Assembly (NCBI GenBank): GCA_950097015.1
Contig: CATNEN010000007.1
Coordinates: 1 to 64,000, forward strand
Direction of reading: 5' to 3'
Source: Macrostomum hystrix
Taxonomy: Eukaryota > Platyhelminthes > Macrostomidae
Length of the DNA stretch: 64,000 nt
Shown here piece by piece: positions 33,801-43,906 of the stretch. Under the pieces are notes generated by a model. The model was not told where the DNA came from, did not search any database, and saw nothing but the letters and a program-made list of their open reading frames with translations. Position 1 is the first letter of the stretch; the number at the start of each line of letters is the position of its first letter. Both the position numbers and the translations under genes were made by a program.

Positions 33801-34756
33801 TCATACAATGGCTCATACAATGGCTCATACAATGGCTCATACAATGGTTCATACAATGGCTCATACAATGGCTCATACAATGGCTCATACAATGGCTCAT
33901 ACAATGGCTCATACAATGGCTCATACAATGGTTCATACAATGGCTCATACAATGGCTCATACAATGGCTCATACAATGGCTCATACAATGGCTCATACAA
34001 TGGCTCATACAATGGTTCATACAATGGCTCATACAATGGCTCATACAATGGTTCATACAATGGCTCATACAATGGCTCATACAATGGCTCATACAATGGC
34101 TCATACAATGGCTCATACAATGGCTCATACAATGGCTCATACAATGGTTCATACAATGGCTCATACAATGGCTCATACAATGGCTCATACAATGGCTCAT
34201 ACAATGGCTCATACAATGGCTCATTGAACTCACCGCCGAAGTGGTGCAGTATGAAGTACCTCAGTGCGTCTGACCTCTGCAGAGCCTTCTTATAGCCGTC
34301 AAACATTGGCAGGAAGTCCGCATAGTTCGCTTCAACAAACTTCCTGGCCTCCGAGTCTGTCCACAGGACGTAGACAAAATCAGGATTTCGGCGAATGCAG
34401 GAGGCGATCGAGTGGCGATACAGCTCCGGCACGATGTCGGTGGCATAGATCTGGTGCAGCAGCAGGGGAATCCTGCCATCGCACTGGCCCGTCAGGTTCA
34501 ACCGCCCAGTGGAGGCTCGCCTAGCCGCGGCCAGCTGTCGTATCCTGGCGTCGACATCCGGGTCTCCGGTCAGCTCGAGCCAGACCGGCTCGTCCCAGGT
34601 GAAGTAGATCCAGCCGCGGCTGACCGCGACCGTTAGGAGAAGCAGCAGAAGAGCGAGCAGCAGCGGCGGAAACAGGGAGACTGCGCAGGTCGGCTGGCCG
34701 AAACCGGGGCCGCAGCAGCAGGCGCGACGATGGAGGCTGCGGCAGAGCAGCCGCAT
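30811..34756 (-). CDS. GT32-family glycosyltransferase, DXD type
   Basis: Four exons on the minus strand: 34756-34234, 32336-32130, 31939-31781 and 31220-30811, giving 432 residues exactly in frame with clean GT-AG junctions. An N-terminal helix (about 30-46, LLLALLLLLLTVAV) suggests a type II Golgi enzyme. The catalytic part follows the Gly_transf_sug/GT32 pattern: PLLLHQIYATD, YVLWTD, then LRYFILHHFGGVYIDMDV across the exon 1/2 junction, with the DMD nucleotide-sugar and metal motif, then STGPIYLTQ. Relatives include alpha-1,6-mannosyltransferase (OCH1) and inositol-phosphoceramide mannosyltransferase, and the animal alpha-1,4-galactosyltransferase/GlcNAc-transferase group. Donor and acceptor sugars cannot be fixed here. 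Intron 1 carries a SINE and a 70-copy 12-bp array directly at the donor site. Confidence 0.85.
31241..31560. repeat. 54-bp tandem repeat in GT32 intron 3
   Basis: About six copies of a unit near 54 bp (TATTTTTAGATCTGAG and GGTAATGTACGCTG cores), the first two nearly identical and later ones degraded. It lies in the last intron of the glycosyltransferase. Confidence 0.85.
33085..33375 (-). mobile_element. tRNA-derived SINE (family B) in GT32 intron 1
   Basis: Minus-strand copy of the element at 4276-4552. It shares the tRNA-like head (AGCCTAGTGGCTGAAG; GGGTTCGAATCCT B box) and the CAGCTGGGTGAA and TCGGGCCAGATGTG body segments. Confidence 0.75.
33390..34225. repeat. 12-bp array (ACAATGGCTCAT)n, about 70 copies
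   Basis: Very homogeneous 12-bp units, with GGTTCAT variants at quasi-regular spacing. It starts about eight bases inside GT32 intron 1. The unit has no stop in any of five displayed frames, so the array gives long false open frames (tetrapeptide repeats). In the sense frame it continues GT32 exon 1 without interruption. Confidence 0.95.
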
Positions 34757-34815
34757 CCCGGATGGACTCCACTTGTGGCTGGCAGGGTCGGATATTGTTT
34801 TATTAAAACTGCAGC

Positions 34816-35030
34816 AGCGATTCTAGCTTCGATTCTAGCTTCGATTCTATCTTCGATTCTAGCTTCGATTCTTGCTTCGATTCTAGCTTCGATTCTAGCT
34901 TCGATTCTAGCTTCGATTCTAGCTTCGATTCTAGCTTCGATTCTAGCTTCGATTCTAGCTTCGATTCTTGCTTCGATTCTTGCATCGATTCTAGCTGCGA
35001 TTCTAGCTACGGTTCCCACTGCGATTCAAG
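34816..35030. repeat. 12-bp array (CGATTCTAGCTT)n upstream of GT32
   Basis: About 17 copies with TTGCTT, TATCTT and TTGCAT variants, located just 5' of the GT32 start codon. Confidence 0.9.
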
Positions 35031-35039
35031 GCAGAATGT

Positions 35040-35420
35040 AGGGCGGGTGAAGGAAAAAAATACTTCAATTTGTTCACCCGATAAGTACTCTGCAGGTTCA
35101 CAAGGCTGTTAAGTGCATACTTCGACGTAAATAGAAGTCCTCTCACGTGACTCATTTCATCCCATCCCAAATAGATAACACTGAGACACGCGCATTGCAC
35201 AGCTTTTAGTCGTCCCCACTAAGCCTGGTTTTCTCAAACTCTCCAAACCTCTTCTGCAAGCTTCTATTCGCTATTACGAGTTATTGAGACTAAATTTCGA
35301 TTGAGATCATTCCTACTTCATAGACTTCAAGGCCTCTCATTTTACGATTGTCTCACCTCTTTTTATTACGAAGATCAATAATTTTTCCCACTTCTTTTTC
35401 CTCTCTTATCTTTCCTAACT
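35040..35420. other. No gene seen
   Basis: Intergenic sequence with no supported gene. Confidence 0.4.
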
Positions 35421-35424
35421 CTTC

Positions 35425-35870
35425 CTATCCCATCTCTCCCTCACTTTCCTCTCCCATCTCTCCCTCACTTTCCTCTCCCATCTCTCCCTCACTTTCCTCT
35501 CCCATCTCTCCCTCACTTTCCTCTCCCATCTCTCCCTAACTTTCCTCTCCCATCTCTTCCTCACTTTCCTCTCCCATCTTCCTCACTTTCCCCTCCCATC
35601 TCTCCCCCACTTTCCTCTCCCATCTTACTCACTTTCCTCTCCCATCTTCCTCACTTTCCTCTCCCATCTCTCCCTCACTTTCCTCTCCCATCTTCCTCAC
35701 TTTCCTCTCCCATCTCTTCCTCACTTTCCTCTCCCATCTCTTCCTCACTTTCCTCTCCCATCTTCCTCACTTTCCTCTCCCATCTTCCTCACTTTCTTCT
35801 CCCATCTCTCCCTCACTTTCCTCTCCCATCTCTCCCTCACTTTCCTCTCCCATCTCTCCCTCACCTTCTT
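35425..35870. repeat. Pyrimidine-rich 18-24-bp repeat
   Basis: Tandem CTTTCCTCTCCCATCTCTCC-like units of variable length (18-24 bp), almost free of purines on the plus strand. Confidence 0.9.
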
Positions 35871-35875
35871 ACCGA

Positions 35876-36535
35876 TCTTGTCTGTCCTTCGCCAGTTGAT
35901 GATCCAACACTCGCGTGTCAATGGTGAAGCAAACAAGCTGAAACTTTGTCGCGCAGTTGCCGGGCAAAGTCTATTTTTCAGCGGTCCTCTCAGCGCCTCT
36001 GCACCGTTAATTCTATCCCCAGTTAGCCCCAGTGGCGCTTTAGAAACTGGTTTGCAGTGTTCGCCAGGACCCAAGCACTGTGATTGGCTAGCGTGGTGAA
36101 GGAGAGAGTTTTGACAAGAACTAAAAATTGGATTGGCAGCGGAGCAGGGGATAGGAGCAGCAATGACAGATGAGAGAGAAATATCCAACTGCATGTTAGA
36201 CCTGTGAATTTGTATTTCGCTGTCTCCGGGCGCTGTGTCTGAAAGCCAAATAAGGAGGGGCTAGGGAGTGTCTACCTGTCAGCAATCGTTCCCAAGCGAT
36301 GTCCTAAATATTTTATCATTTTATCCCCAATATTTTATTGCCGTTGTTTGCCTCGGAGCCAAAAGCACCCACCCCACTCCACGTCGGGCCATTGTGAGCA
36401 GCGGCAATGAAACGATGCTCATTATCATTTGAACAATTCATAGCTGCCAATTGATTATGCTATTCTGCATGCTTTCTGAATTTCGTTTTATGAACCTCTG
36501 GCTTTGATATTTCTTCCTCTGTATTAATATGCTTC
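35876..36535. other. No gene seen between two satellites
   Basis: Unique-looking DNA between two arrays. The 149-codon minus frame starting at 36194 runs into the pyrimidine repeat and has no recognisable similarity. Confidence 0.4.
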
Positions 36536-36539
36536 TTAT

Positions 36540-38495
36540 CCCATAATCTACCTCTCTCATCGCTAATCTACCTCTCTCATCGTTAATCTACCTCTTTCAT
36601 CGTTAATCTACCTCTCTCATCGTTAATCTACCTCTCTCATCGTTAATCTACCTCTTTCATCGTTAATCTACCTCTCTCATCGTTAATCTACCTCTCTCAT
36701 CGCTAATCTACCTCTCTCATCGCTAATCTACCTCTCTCATCGCTAATCTACCTCTCTCATCGTTAATCTACCTCTCTCATCGTTAATCTACCTCTCTCAT
36801 CGCTAATCTACCTCTCTCATCGCTAATCTACCTCTCTCATCGTTAATCTACCTCTCTCATCGTTAATCTACCTCTCTCATCATTAATCTACCTTTCTCAT
36901 CGTTAATATACATTTCTCATCGTTAATCTACCTTTCTCATCGTTAATCTACCTCTCTCATCATTAATCTACCTTTCTCATCGTTAATCTACATTTCTCAT
37001 CGTTAATCTACCTCTCTCATCATTAATCTACCTTTCTCATCGTTAACCTACCGTTCTCATCGTTAATCTATCTTTCTCACCGTTATCTACCTCTCTTATC
37101 GTTAATCTACCCCTACTCTCATAGTTAATATACATTTCTCATCGTTAATCTTCTATTCTCATCGTTATTCTACCTTTCTCGTCGTTAACCTACCTTTCTC
37201 ATCGTTAATCTACCTCTCTCATCTTTAATCTACCTTTCTCGTCGTTAATCTAGTTTTCTCATAGTTAATCTTCCTTTCTCATCGTTATTCTACCTTTCTC
37301 GTCGTTAATCTACCTCTCTCATCTTTAATCTACCTTTCTCGTCGTTAATCTAGTTTTCTCATAGTTAATCTTCCTTTCTCATCGTTAATCTACCTCTCTC
37401 ATCGCTAATCTACCTCTCTCATCGTTAATCCACCTTTCTCATCGTTAATCTATCTTTCTCACCGTTATCTACCTCTCTTATCGTTAATCTACCCCTACTC
37501 TCATAGTTAATATACATTTCTCATCGTTAATCTTCTATTCTCATTGTTAATCTTCCTTTCTTTCTTATCGTTAATCTAGTTTTCTCATCGTTAATCTACC
37601 ACTCGCTTCGTTAATCCACCTTTCTCATCGTTAATCTACCACTCTCTTCTTTAATCCACCTTTCTCATCGTTAATCTTCTATTCTCATCGTTATTCTACC
37701 TTTCTCGTCGTTAACCTACCTTTCTCATCGTTAATCGACCTCTCTCATCTTTAATCTACCTTTCTCGTCGTTAATCTAGTTTTCTCATAGTTAATCTTCC
37801 TTTCTCATCGTTATTCTACCTTTCTCGTCGTTAATCTACCTCTCTCATCTTTAATCTACCTTTCTCGTCGTTAATCTAGTTTTCTCATAGTTAATCTTCC
37901 TTTCTCATCGTTAATCTACCTCTCTCATCGCTAATCTACCTCTCTCATCGTTAATCCACCTTTCTCATCGTTAATCTATCTTTCTCACCGTTATCTACCT
38001 CTCTTATCGTTAATCTACCCCTACTCTCATAGTTAATATACATTTCTCATCGTTAATCTTCTATTCTCATTGTTAATCTTCCTTTCTTTCTTATCGTTAA
38101 TCTAGTTTTCTCATCGTTAATCTACCACTCGCTTCGTTAATCCACCTTTCTCATCGTTAATCTACCACTCTCTTCTTTAATCCACCTTTCTCATCGTTAA
38201 TCTTCTATTCTCATCGTTATTCTACCTTTCTCGTCGTTAACCTACCTTTCTCATCGTTAATCGACCTCTCTCATCTTTAATCCACCTTTCTCATCGTTAA
38301 TCCACCTTTCTCATCGTTAATCTACCTTTCTCGTCGTTAATCCACCTTTCTCGTCGTTAATCTAGTTTTCTCATCGTTAATCTATCTTTCTCACCGTTAT
38401 CTACCTCTCTTATCGTTATTCTACCCCTACTCTCATAGTTAATCTACATTTCTCATCGTTAATCTAGTTTTCTCATCGTTAAGCGAAACATTTTC
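36540..38495. repeat. 20-bp satellite, about 97 copies, with higher-order repeats
   Basis: Units of 20 bp built on CATCGTTAATCTACCTCTCT. The first 400 bp are homogeneous; later units are divergent and organised as a block of roughly 530 bp that repeats (compare TCTTCTATTCTCATCGTTAT at about 37150, 37675 and 38205). This is local amplification of a multi-unit segment. Confidence 0.95.
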
Positions 38496-39370
38496 TCCCA
38501 GTCCATCGAACTACTTTCAACTTCCTCTACCCAAGCACCTATTCCACCTGTACAACAGATGAGTACAACTCTTCAATGCCAATTCAGAGCTCATACAGAT
38601 AGTATTAAGCAGCCAAAATGCAGCCATAGAGTGAAGGTGTGTCACAAGTAGCAGAACAATCCCCCTAAGGCAATCACCCCTTAACGAAGCAGTTTTTTTC
38701 TGCATGGGGAGAATCAAAGTCTAAAATAGCTGCTCCTGACATATTCTGAAAGCGCCAGACTTCCCAGTGCGTGACTGGCTGGCTATATTTAAACTGTTCC
38801 GCGTCAGAACCAGGCCTTGACGGAGGAGAAAGCAGAGTGGATTTTTTTGGAAGGCTTGGGGGAAATAGTGGCGGGGAAATGGGGACGGGAATGGACAAAA
38901 GTGCATTGATGCCATTCTCTGGATAAGAAAGCTCCAGTTACAAGCGAGGAGAAAATGAAAAAACCGTGGCCTCTGTTTTATTATTCTGAGCAACAATGCC
39001 GGCCAAGCGGGTGAAGCCAAAGCAGCCTCTAAACTATTTTATTTTTTTCGACGAAAAAAGACATGCCAATAAAAATTGCGCAAAGCTGAAAGACTAACAT
39101 AAAAATGTCCCGCTTTTAGCGCGATATTGCCCGAATGCAAGCTAGCAGGGATTGTATTGTGAGGCTGCTTCACACTCAGCAACCTAGGTAGACTAGTACT
39201 GCTCAATTTGGGCCCGGCAACTGGATACGGGCAGACAAGGCAGTGGGAAAATGAAGGGAGGAGGGGTAGAAGGAAAGGATGAGGATAGGGGAAGAAAGGA
39301 GGATGGTGCGATGGGAAAAATTGAGAATGGTGGGAGAGGAAAATAGGGGATGGGCGGGAAGGTAAGGATT
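38496..39370. other. No gene seen
   Basis: Non-repetitive intergenic DNA. Short minus-strand open frames (38517-39020) overlap each other and show no recognisable domain or splice support. Confidence 0.45.
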
Positions 39371-39374
39371 GTGG

Positions 39375-40270
39375 ATGGGGCTAAGATTTGAGGATGGGGA
39401 GAGTGGGAGATTTGAGAATGGGGAGAGTGGGAGATTTGAGGATGGGAGAGTGGGAGATTTGAGGATCGGGAGAGTGGGAGATTTGAGGATGGGGATAGTG
39501 GGAGATTTGAGGATGGGGATAGTGGGAGATTTGAGGATGGGGAGAGTGGGAGATTTGAGGATGAGGAGATTGGGAGATTTGAGGATGGGGAGAGTGGGAG
39601 ATTGGAGATAAGGGAGAGTGGGAGATTTGAGGATGGGGAGAGTGGGAGATTCGAGGATGGGGAGAGTGGGAGATTTGAGGATGGGGAAAGTGGGAGATTT
39701 GAGGATGGGAGAGTGGGAGATTTGAGGATGGGCAGAGTGGAGGATGGGGGAGAGTGGGAGATTTGAGGATGGGAGAGTGGGAGATTTGAGGATGGGGAGA
39801 GTGGGAGATTTGAAGATGGGGAGCGTGGGAGATTTGAGGATGGGGATAGTGGGAGATTTGAGGATGGGGATAGTGGGAGATTTGAGGATGGGGATAGTGG
39901 GAGATTTGAGGATGGGGAGAGTGGGAGATTTGAGGATGAGGAGATTGGGAGATTTGAGGATGGGGAGAGTGGGAGATTGGAGATAAGGGAGAGTGGGAGA
40001 TTTGAGGATGGGGAGAGTGGGAGATTCGAGGATGGGGAGAGTGGGAGATTTGAGGATGGGGAAAGTGGGAGATTTGAGGATGGGAGAGTGGGAGATTTGA
40101 GGATGGGCAGAGTGGAGGATGGGGGAGAGTGGGAGATTTGAGGATGGGAGAGTGGGAGATTTGAGGATGGGGAGAGTGGGAGATTTGAAGATGGGGAGCG
40201 TGGGAGATTTGAGGATGGGGAGAGTGGGAGATTTGAAAATGGGGAGCGTGGGAGATTTGAGCATCTGGAT
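39375..40270. repeat. 24-bp purine-rich satellite with 375-bp higher-order unit
   Basis: Units reading GATGGGGAGAGTGGGAGATT plus TGAG. The region around 39430-39760 recurs 375 bp later nearly base for base, and the start of a third copy follows at about 40119. The long minus Ser/Pro/Leu/Thr-rich frame (39203-40348) is a product of the 24-bp period. Confidence 0.95.
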
Positions 40271-40617
40271 AGGGGAGAGGGGGAGAGTTGGGGATTTGAG
40301 GAGGAGAGAGAAATAGGCAGAGAAGAATAAGAGAAGAATTAAGAACATATGGAAGGCGATAGAAACTAGAAAACTATAAATTAGGAAGCTAATTGCGTAG
40401 ATACATTAAGAGAAGTGTAAACGATAGTGTAAAATATTCGTTGGTTATTAATAAAGGTACAGTAAACAATTAGAGATTGGAGATTAATTAAAATGAGTAA
40501 AGTGACATCCCAAATCAAGTACGCGACTGTTTAAGCTATTGTAACCGTGTTTTGTTGAGTCAATTGAGTGTTGCGTCATCCTTTAATTTATCCCCTAAGT
40601 GAATTGTGATCAAATGA

Positions 40618-43365
40618 TCAAAGGTGCGACTCCACGGTTGAAATAGTCGATATGACGCAGCAGTTACAGCCGCTGCCTATCTCGCCTATGGGCCGCTGTC
40701 CTGCCGATCTGTTGCGCGACGCAACAAAGTCCGCGTAGAGAGCGCGCACAATCTCGCCGGTTACGATGTGGCCGCAATTCAGTCGGATCATCCACACAAA
40801 GAACAGGCCGTCGATGCGGATAAAGTCGGATTCGAATTCGTTTAGGTTTTCCTGCGTGCGGTTTTATGAGTGAAGACATGTACACTGAGGCAAGGGTAGG
40901 AAGGGAAAGGAATCACTGGCTCCATTTACAAATGTACACTGAGGCAAGGGAAGGAAAGGAAAAGACTCGCTGGCTCCATGTACAAATGTACAAAGGGGCA
41001 AGGGAAGGAAAGGAAAATAATCGCTGGCTCCATGTACAAATGTACAAAGGGGCAAGGGAAGGAAAGGAAAAGACTCGCTGGCTCCATGTACAAATGTACA
41101 CTGAGGCAAGGGAAGGAAAGGAAAAGACTCGCTGGCTCCATGTACAAATGTACAAAGGGGCAAGGGAAGGAAAGGAAAAGACTCGCTGGCTCCATGTACA
41201 AATGTACAAAGGGGCAAGGGAAGGAAAGGAAAAGACTCGCTGGCTCCATGTACAAATGTACAAAGGGGCAAGGGAAGGAAAGGAAAAGACTCGCTGGCTC
41301 CATGTACAAATGTACACTGAGGCAAGGGAAGGAAAGGAAAATACTCGCTGGCTCCATGTACAAATGTACACTGAGGCAAGGGAAGGAAAGGAAAATAATC
41401 GCTGGCTCCATGTACAAATGTACACTAAGATCAGAGAAGAAAAGCAATCGGGGGTGGAGCCAGCCTGTGCCTACAAACCTCATTTTGTACGTTTTCCTGA
41501 TAGCCACAGCCCTTGATGAGTGACCGTAGGCACTCGCGCCGACTGCAGGCCAGTGTGAATCTGCGCAGCCAGGTCAGAACGCTGGTGGCACTGACCACGG
41601 TCGCAATCGTAAAGTAGAACCACAGGATGATGTAGACCTTCTCAGTGAAGATGTTCGAACTCATGGTGCAGTAGGTTGTGGCGCTATTAACACTCGTGAG
41701 ATCCTGATATGACAGGTGACACACTCCGAGCCTAGATAAACATAGATTATAGATGACTGTGGAGCATTGTAACAGACCAGCGGTTAGAAGAAAGGAGAGC
41801 TGGAAAGCAGCAGAACTGAGGATGTCGGGAACTGGGAATAAGGAGAGGGAGGAGTCGAGAAAAAAATGGGTAAAATAAAAGAATGGAATTTTAAAAGAAT
41901 GGAAGAAGGGAAAGAATTAAAGATGGGAGAGGGGAAGAATCGATAATGGGGAGAGGGGAAGAATTGATGATGTGGAGAGGGGAAGAATTGATGATGGGGA
42001 GAGGGGAAGAATTGATGATGGGGAGAGGGGAAGAATTGATGATGGGACGAGGGGAAGAATTAGGGAATAAGAAGGATAGGGTAGAAGAGTGGAATGGGAA
42101 AGGGGAGTGCAGTATAACAGTCGGTGCATCTGTCTCACCTGGGCAGCACCATGGTAACTTCCCAGTCGAGTCCCGTGGTGATGTTTCTCAACAGGTCAGC
42201 TCCAAAGGACAGCGAGTCGAAGCCGAGAAACTTTCTCATGAGCTCCAGCTGCAGCACCAGTACAGTCAAGCCGACTAGCTTTGTTGCCAGGTACATGACG
42301 AAGGTGTAGTTACCGAAGCGCTTGCTAACTGGGCACCATGGCAACCGCCGGTGCAGTGCCGTCGCCCAGTCCACCAGTTTGCCGCGCCGGTATTCGCGCG
42401 TAGCTAACAGCAGGTCCTTGAGGCAGCTGGTCAGCTCGCCGACTCTCTCAGCCCGCTTGCCCGGCGGCAGAAGCGATGCCTCTCTAGCCGAAGCGGCGAT
42501 GAAGGCCAGGTGAGAGGCCGGCCGGCTGAAGCAGAGCAAGTCGAACAGGGCCTTCGGTAGGTAGGAGAGTAGAGCTTGGATGCCAAGCAGCAGGGGCACC
42601 CACAGGTAGTAGCCTGCGGTGTTCATTTAAAACAGCGTGGTCGCTTCAGTTCTCAACGATTCTCAATTTATATCGACAACCTGTCCATCTCACCTGTTCA
42701 TTTCTGCTGTACTCTCAGTCTATCACACATTCGCTCTAACTATCCCTCATTTCACTCGTTATCCTAATTTATCCCATTATCCTCATCAGCTCCTTATCCT
42801 CAAATCTTCTCCATATCCCTCGTTTCACTCCTTATCCTCATTTCTCTCCTTATCCACCATGACTCTCCTTATCCCCCATTTCTCTTCTTATCCCCATTTA
42901 TCTCCTTATCCCCATTTCTCTCCTTATCCCCATTTCTCTTGATCCTCAATTTCTCTCCTTATCCCCATTTCTCTCCTTATCCCCATTTCTCTCCTTATCC
43001 CCATTTCTCTTAATCTTCAATTTCTCCTCACAATCCCACTCACGAATGACAATGTGGTTCTTTCTGAGCCATTGTTCATTCACATAGGGCAGTTCGTCGG
43101 TCATGCGGAGCGGGTAGACGCCGGTCACCCAGCAGTAGCTCTCGATCATCTGAGCGTCCATCATGGTCAGTGGCGTGAACGGCTTGTGCAGCAGCATGCA
43201 GGATATGGGCTTGGTGAAGTACTCCTTGGCGCCGATGACCAGACTGCTGACCAGCAGAACAATGCCGCTTAGAAGGAATGTGACCCGATCGCCAAAGTCC
43301 AGCAAAGCGGCTGGTGCCAGCAGGCCGGAGCTGCGAACATAGTCGAAGAATTTGAAGATCGTCAT
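40618..43365 (-). CDS. Innexin (gap-junction channel protein)
   Basis: Four exons on the minus strand: 43365-43044, 42613-42139, 41731-41479 and 40851-40618, giving 427 residues exactly in frame (phases 1, 2, 0). Innexins are four-pass proteins forming gap junctions and hemichannels. Helix 1 is at about 24-45 (VTFLLSGIVLLVSSLVIG). Extracellular loop 1 has the conserved cysteines (KPISC, YCWVTGVYPL). Across the exon 1/2 join comes the innexin signature RYYLWVPLLLGIQALLSYLP (usually YYQWV), then helix 3 in exon 2. Loop 2 has VCH and YCTMSSNIFTEKVY before helix 4 (IILWFYFTIATVVS). Exon 4 ends with the typical RIDGLFFVWMI tail and a Cys-rich C-terminus. YYLWV instead of YYQWV is a mild variant. 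Introns hold three tandem repeats. Confidence 0.93.
40885..41430. repeat. 54-bp tandem repeat in innexin intron 3
   Basis: About ten copies of a 54-bp unit (segments CTCCATGTACAAATGTACA and GGCAAGGGAAGGAAAGG), with ACTGAGG or AAAGGGG subtypes. The period is divisible by three, so all frames on both strands stay open; rejected as coding. Confidence 0.95.
41935..42062. repeat. 24-bp repeat in innexin intron 2
   Basis: Five to six copies of GGGGAGAGGGGAAGAATTGA plus TGAT. Confidence 0.85.
42720..43025. repeat. 16-bp degenerate repeat in innexin intron 1
   Basis: Degenerate TCTCCTTATCCCCATT units, most regular from 42890 to 43015. Confidence 0.8.
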
Positions 43366-43906
43366 TAGCGTGAGTCAAGACCGGCTGGTCTTCTCCAGCC
43401 AGAGATCGGATCATTAGTTTAAATAAAATGAACCCAGGTGGCATACAGAGAACATGTAGCCGAGCACGCGTTCGTTTGTAGCGCTAAATGTTTTTTTGAA
43501 GCGATACATCGAAAATAATTATTCCCATCCAAGTAAATTTCAGTTTTCCGCCCTCTGTGCTTTTACAGGAATTCGGTAGAGTTTTAGCTTAGGCAAACAT
43601 TGCGCACTATTCGGTACAATTTTGTTTAACAGAGCAGCACGACTGGCACTTGGCAGTCCAACAGTGCGCACAGCGCTGGGTGGAGGGAACAAGTAGGCTG
43701 GGTCCATTTGACTGCTCACGGCCGAGCTCGGGGGGAGGGAGGGCAGAACGGCACCGAAGGAGAGAGAAGAAATGCAGCGAGAGACTCAGATAAGAGAACA
43801 AATGAAAAGCATGACAGAAAGGACTGTCTGGGCTAGGCAAAACAAGTTGCCATAAATTTCTGAAACAGGAAAACTCGGCAAAAGCGCCAGCAGCGAAAGC
43901 GGCAAG

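Noticed and set aside
33296-34295. Four long tetrapeptide-repeat frames in the 12-bp array
   Set aside because: They exist in every stop-free frame of one repeat. The GT32 donor at 34234/34233 shows the array is intronic.
39203-40348. 381-codon Ser/Pro/Leu/Thr-rich minus frame
   Set aside because: It follows the 24-bp purine satellite exactly, including its 375-bp duplication.
40866-41516. Overlapping 170-216-codon frames on both strands
   Set aside because: They lie in the 54-bp repeat within innexin intron 3.
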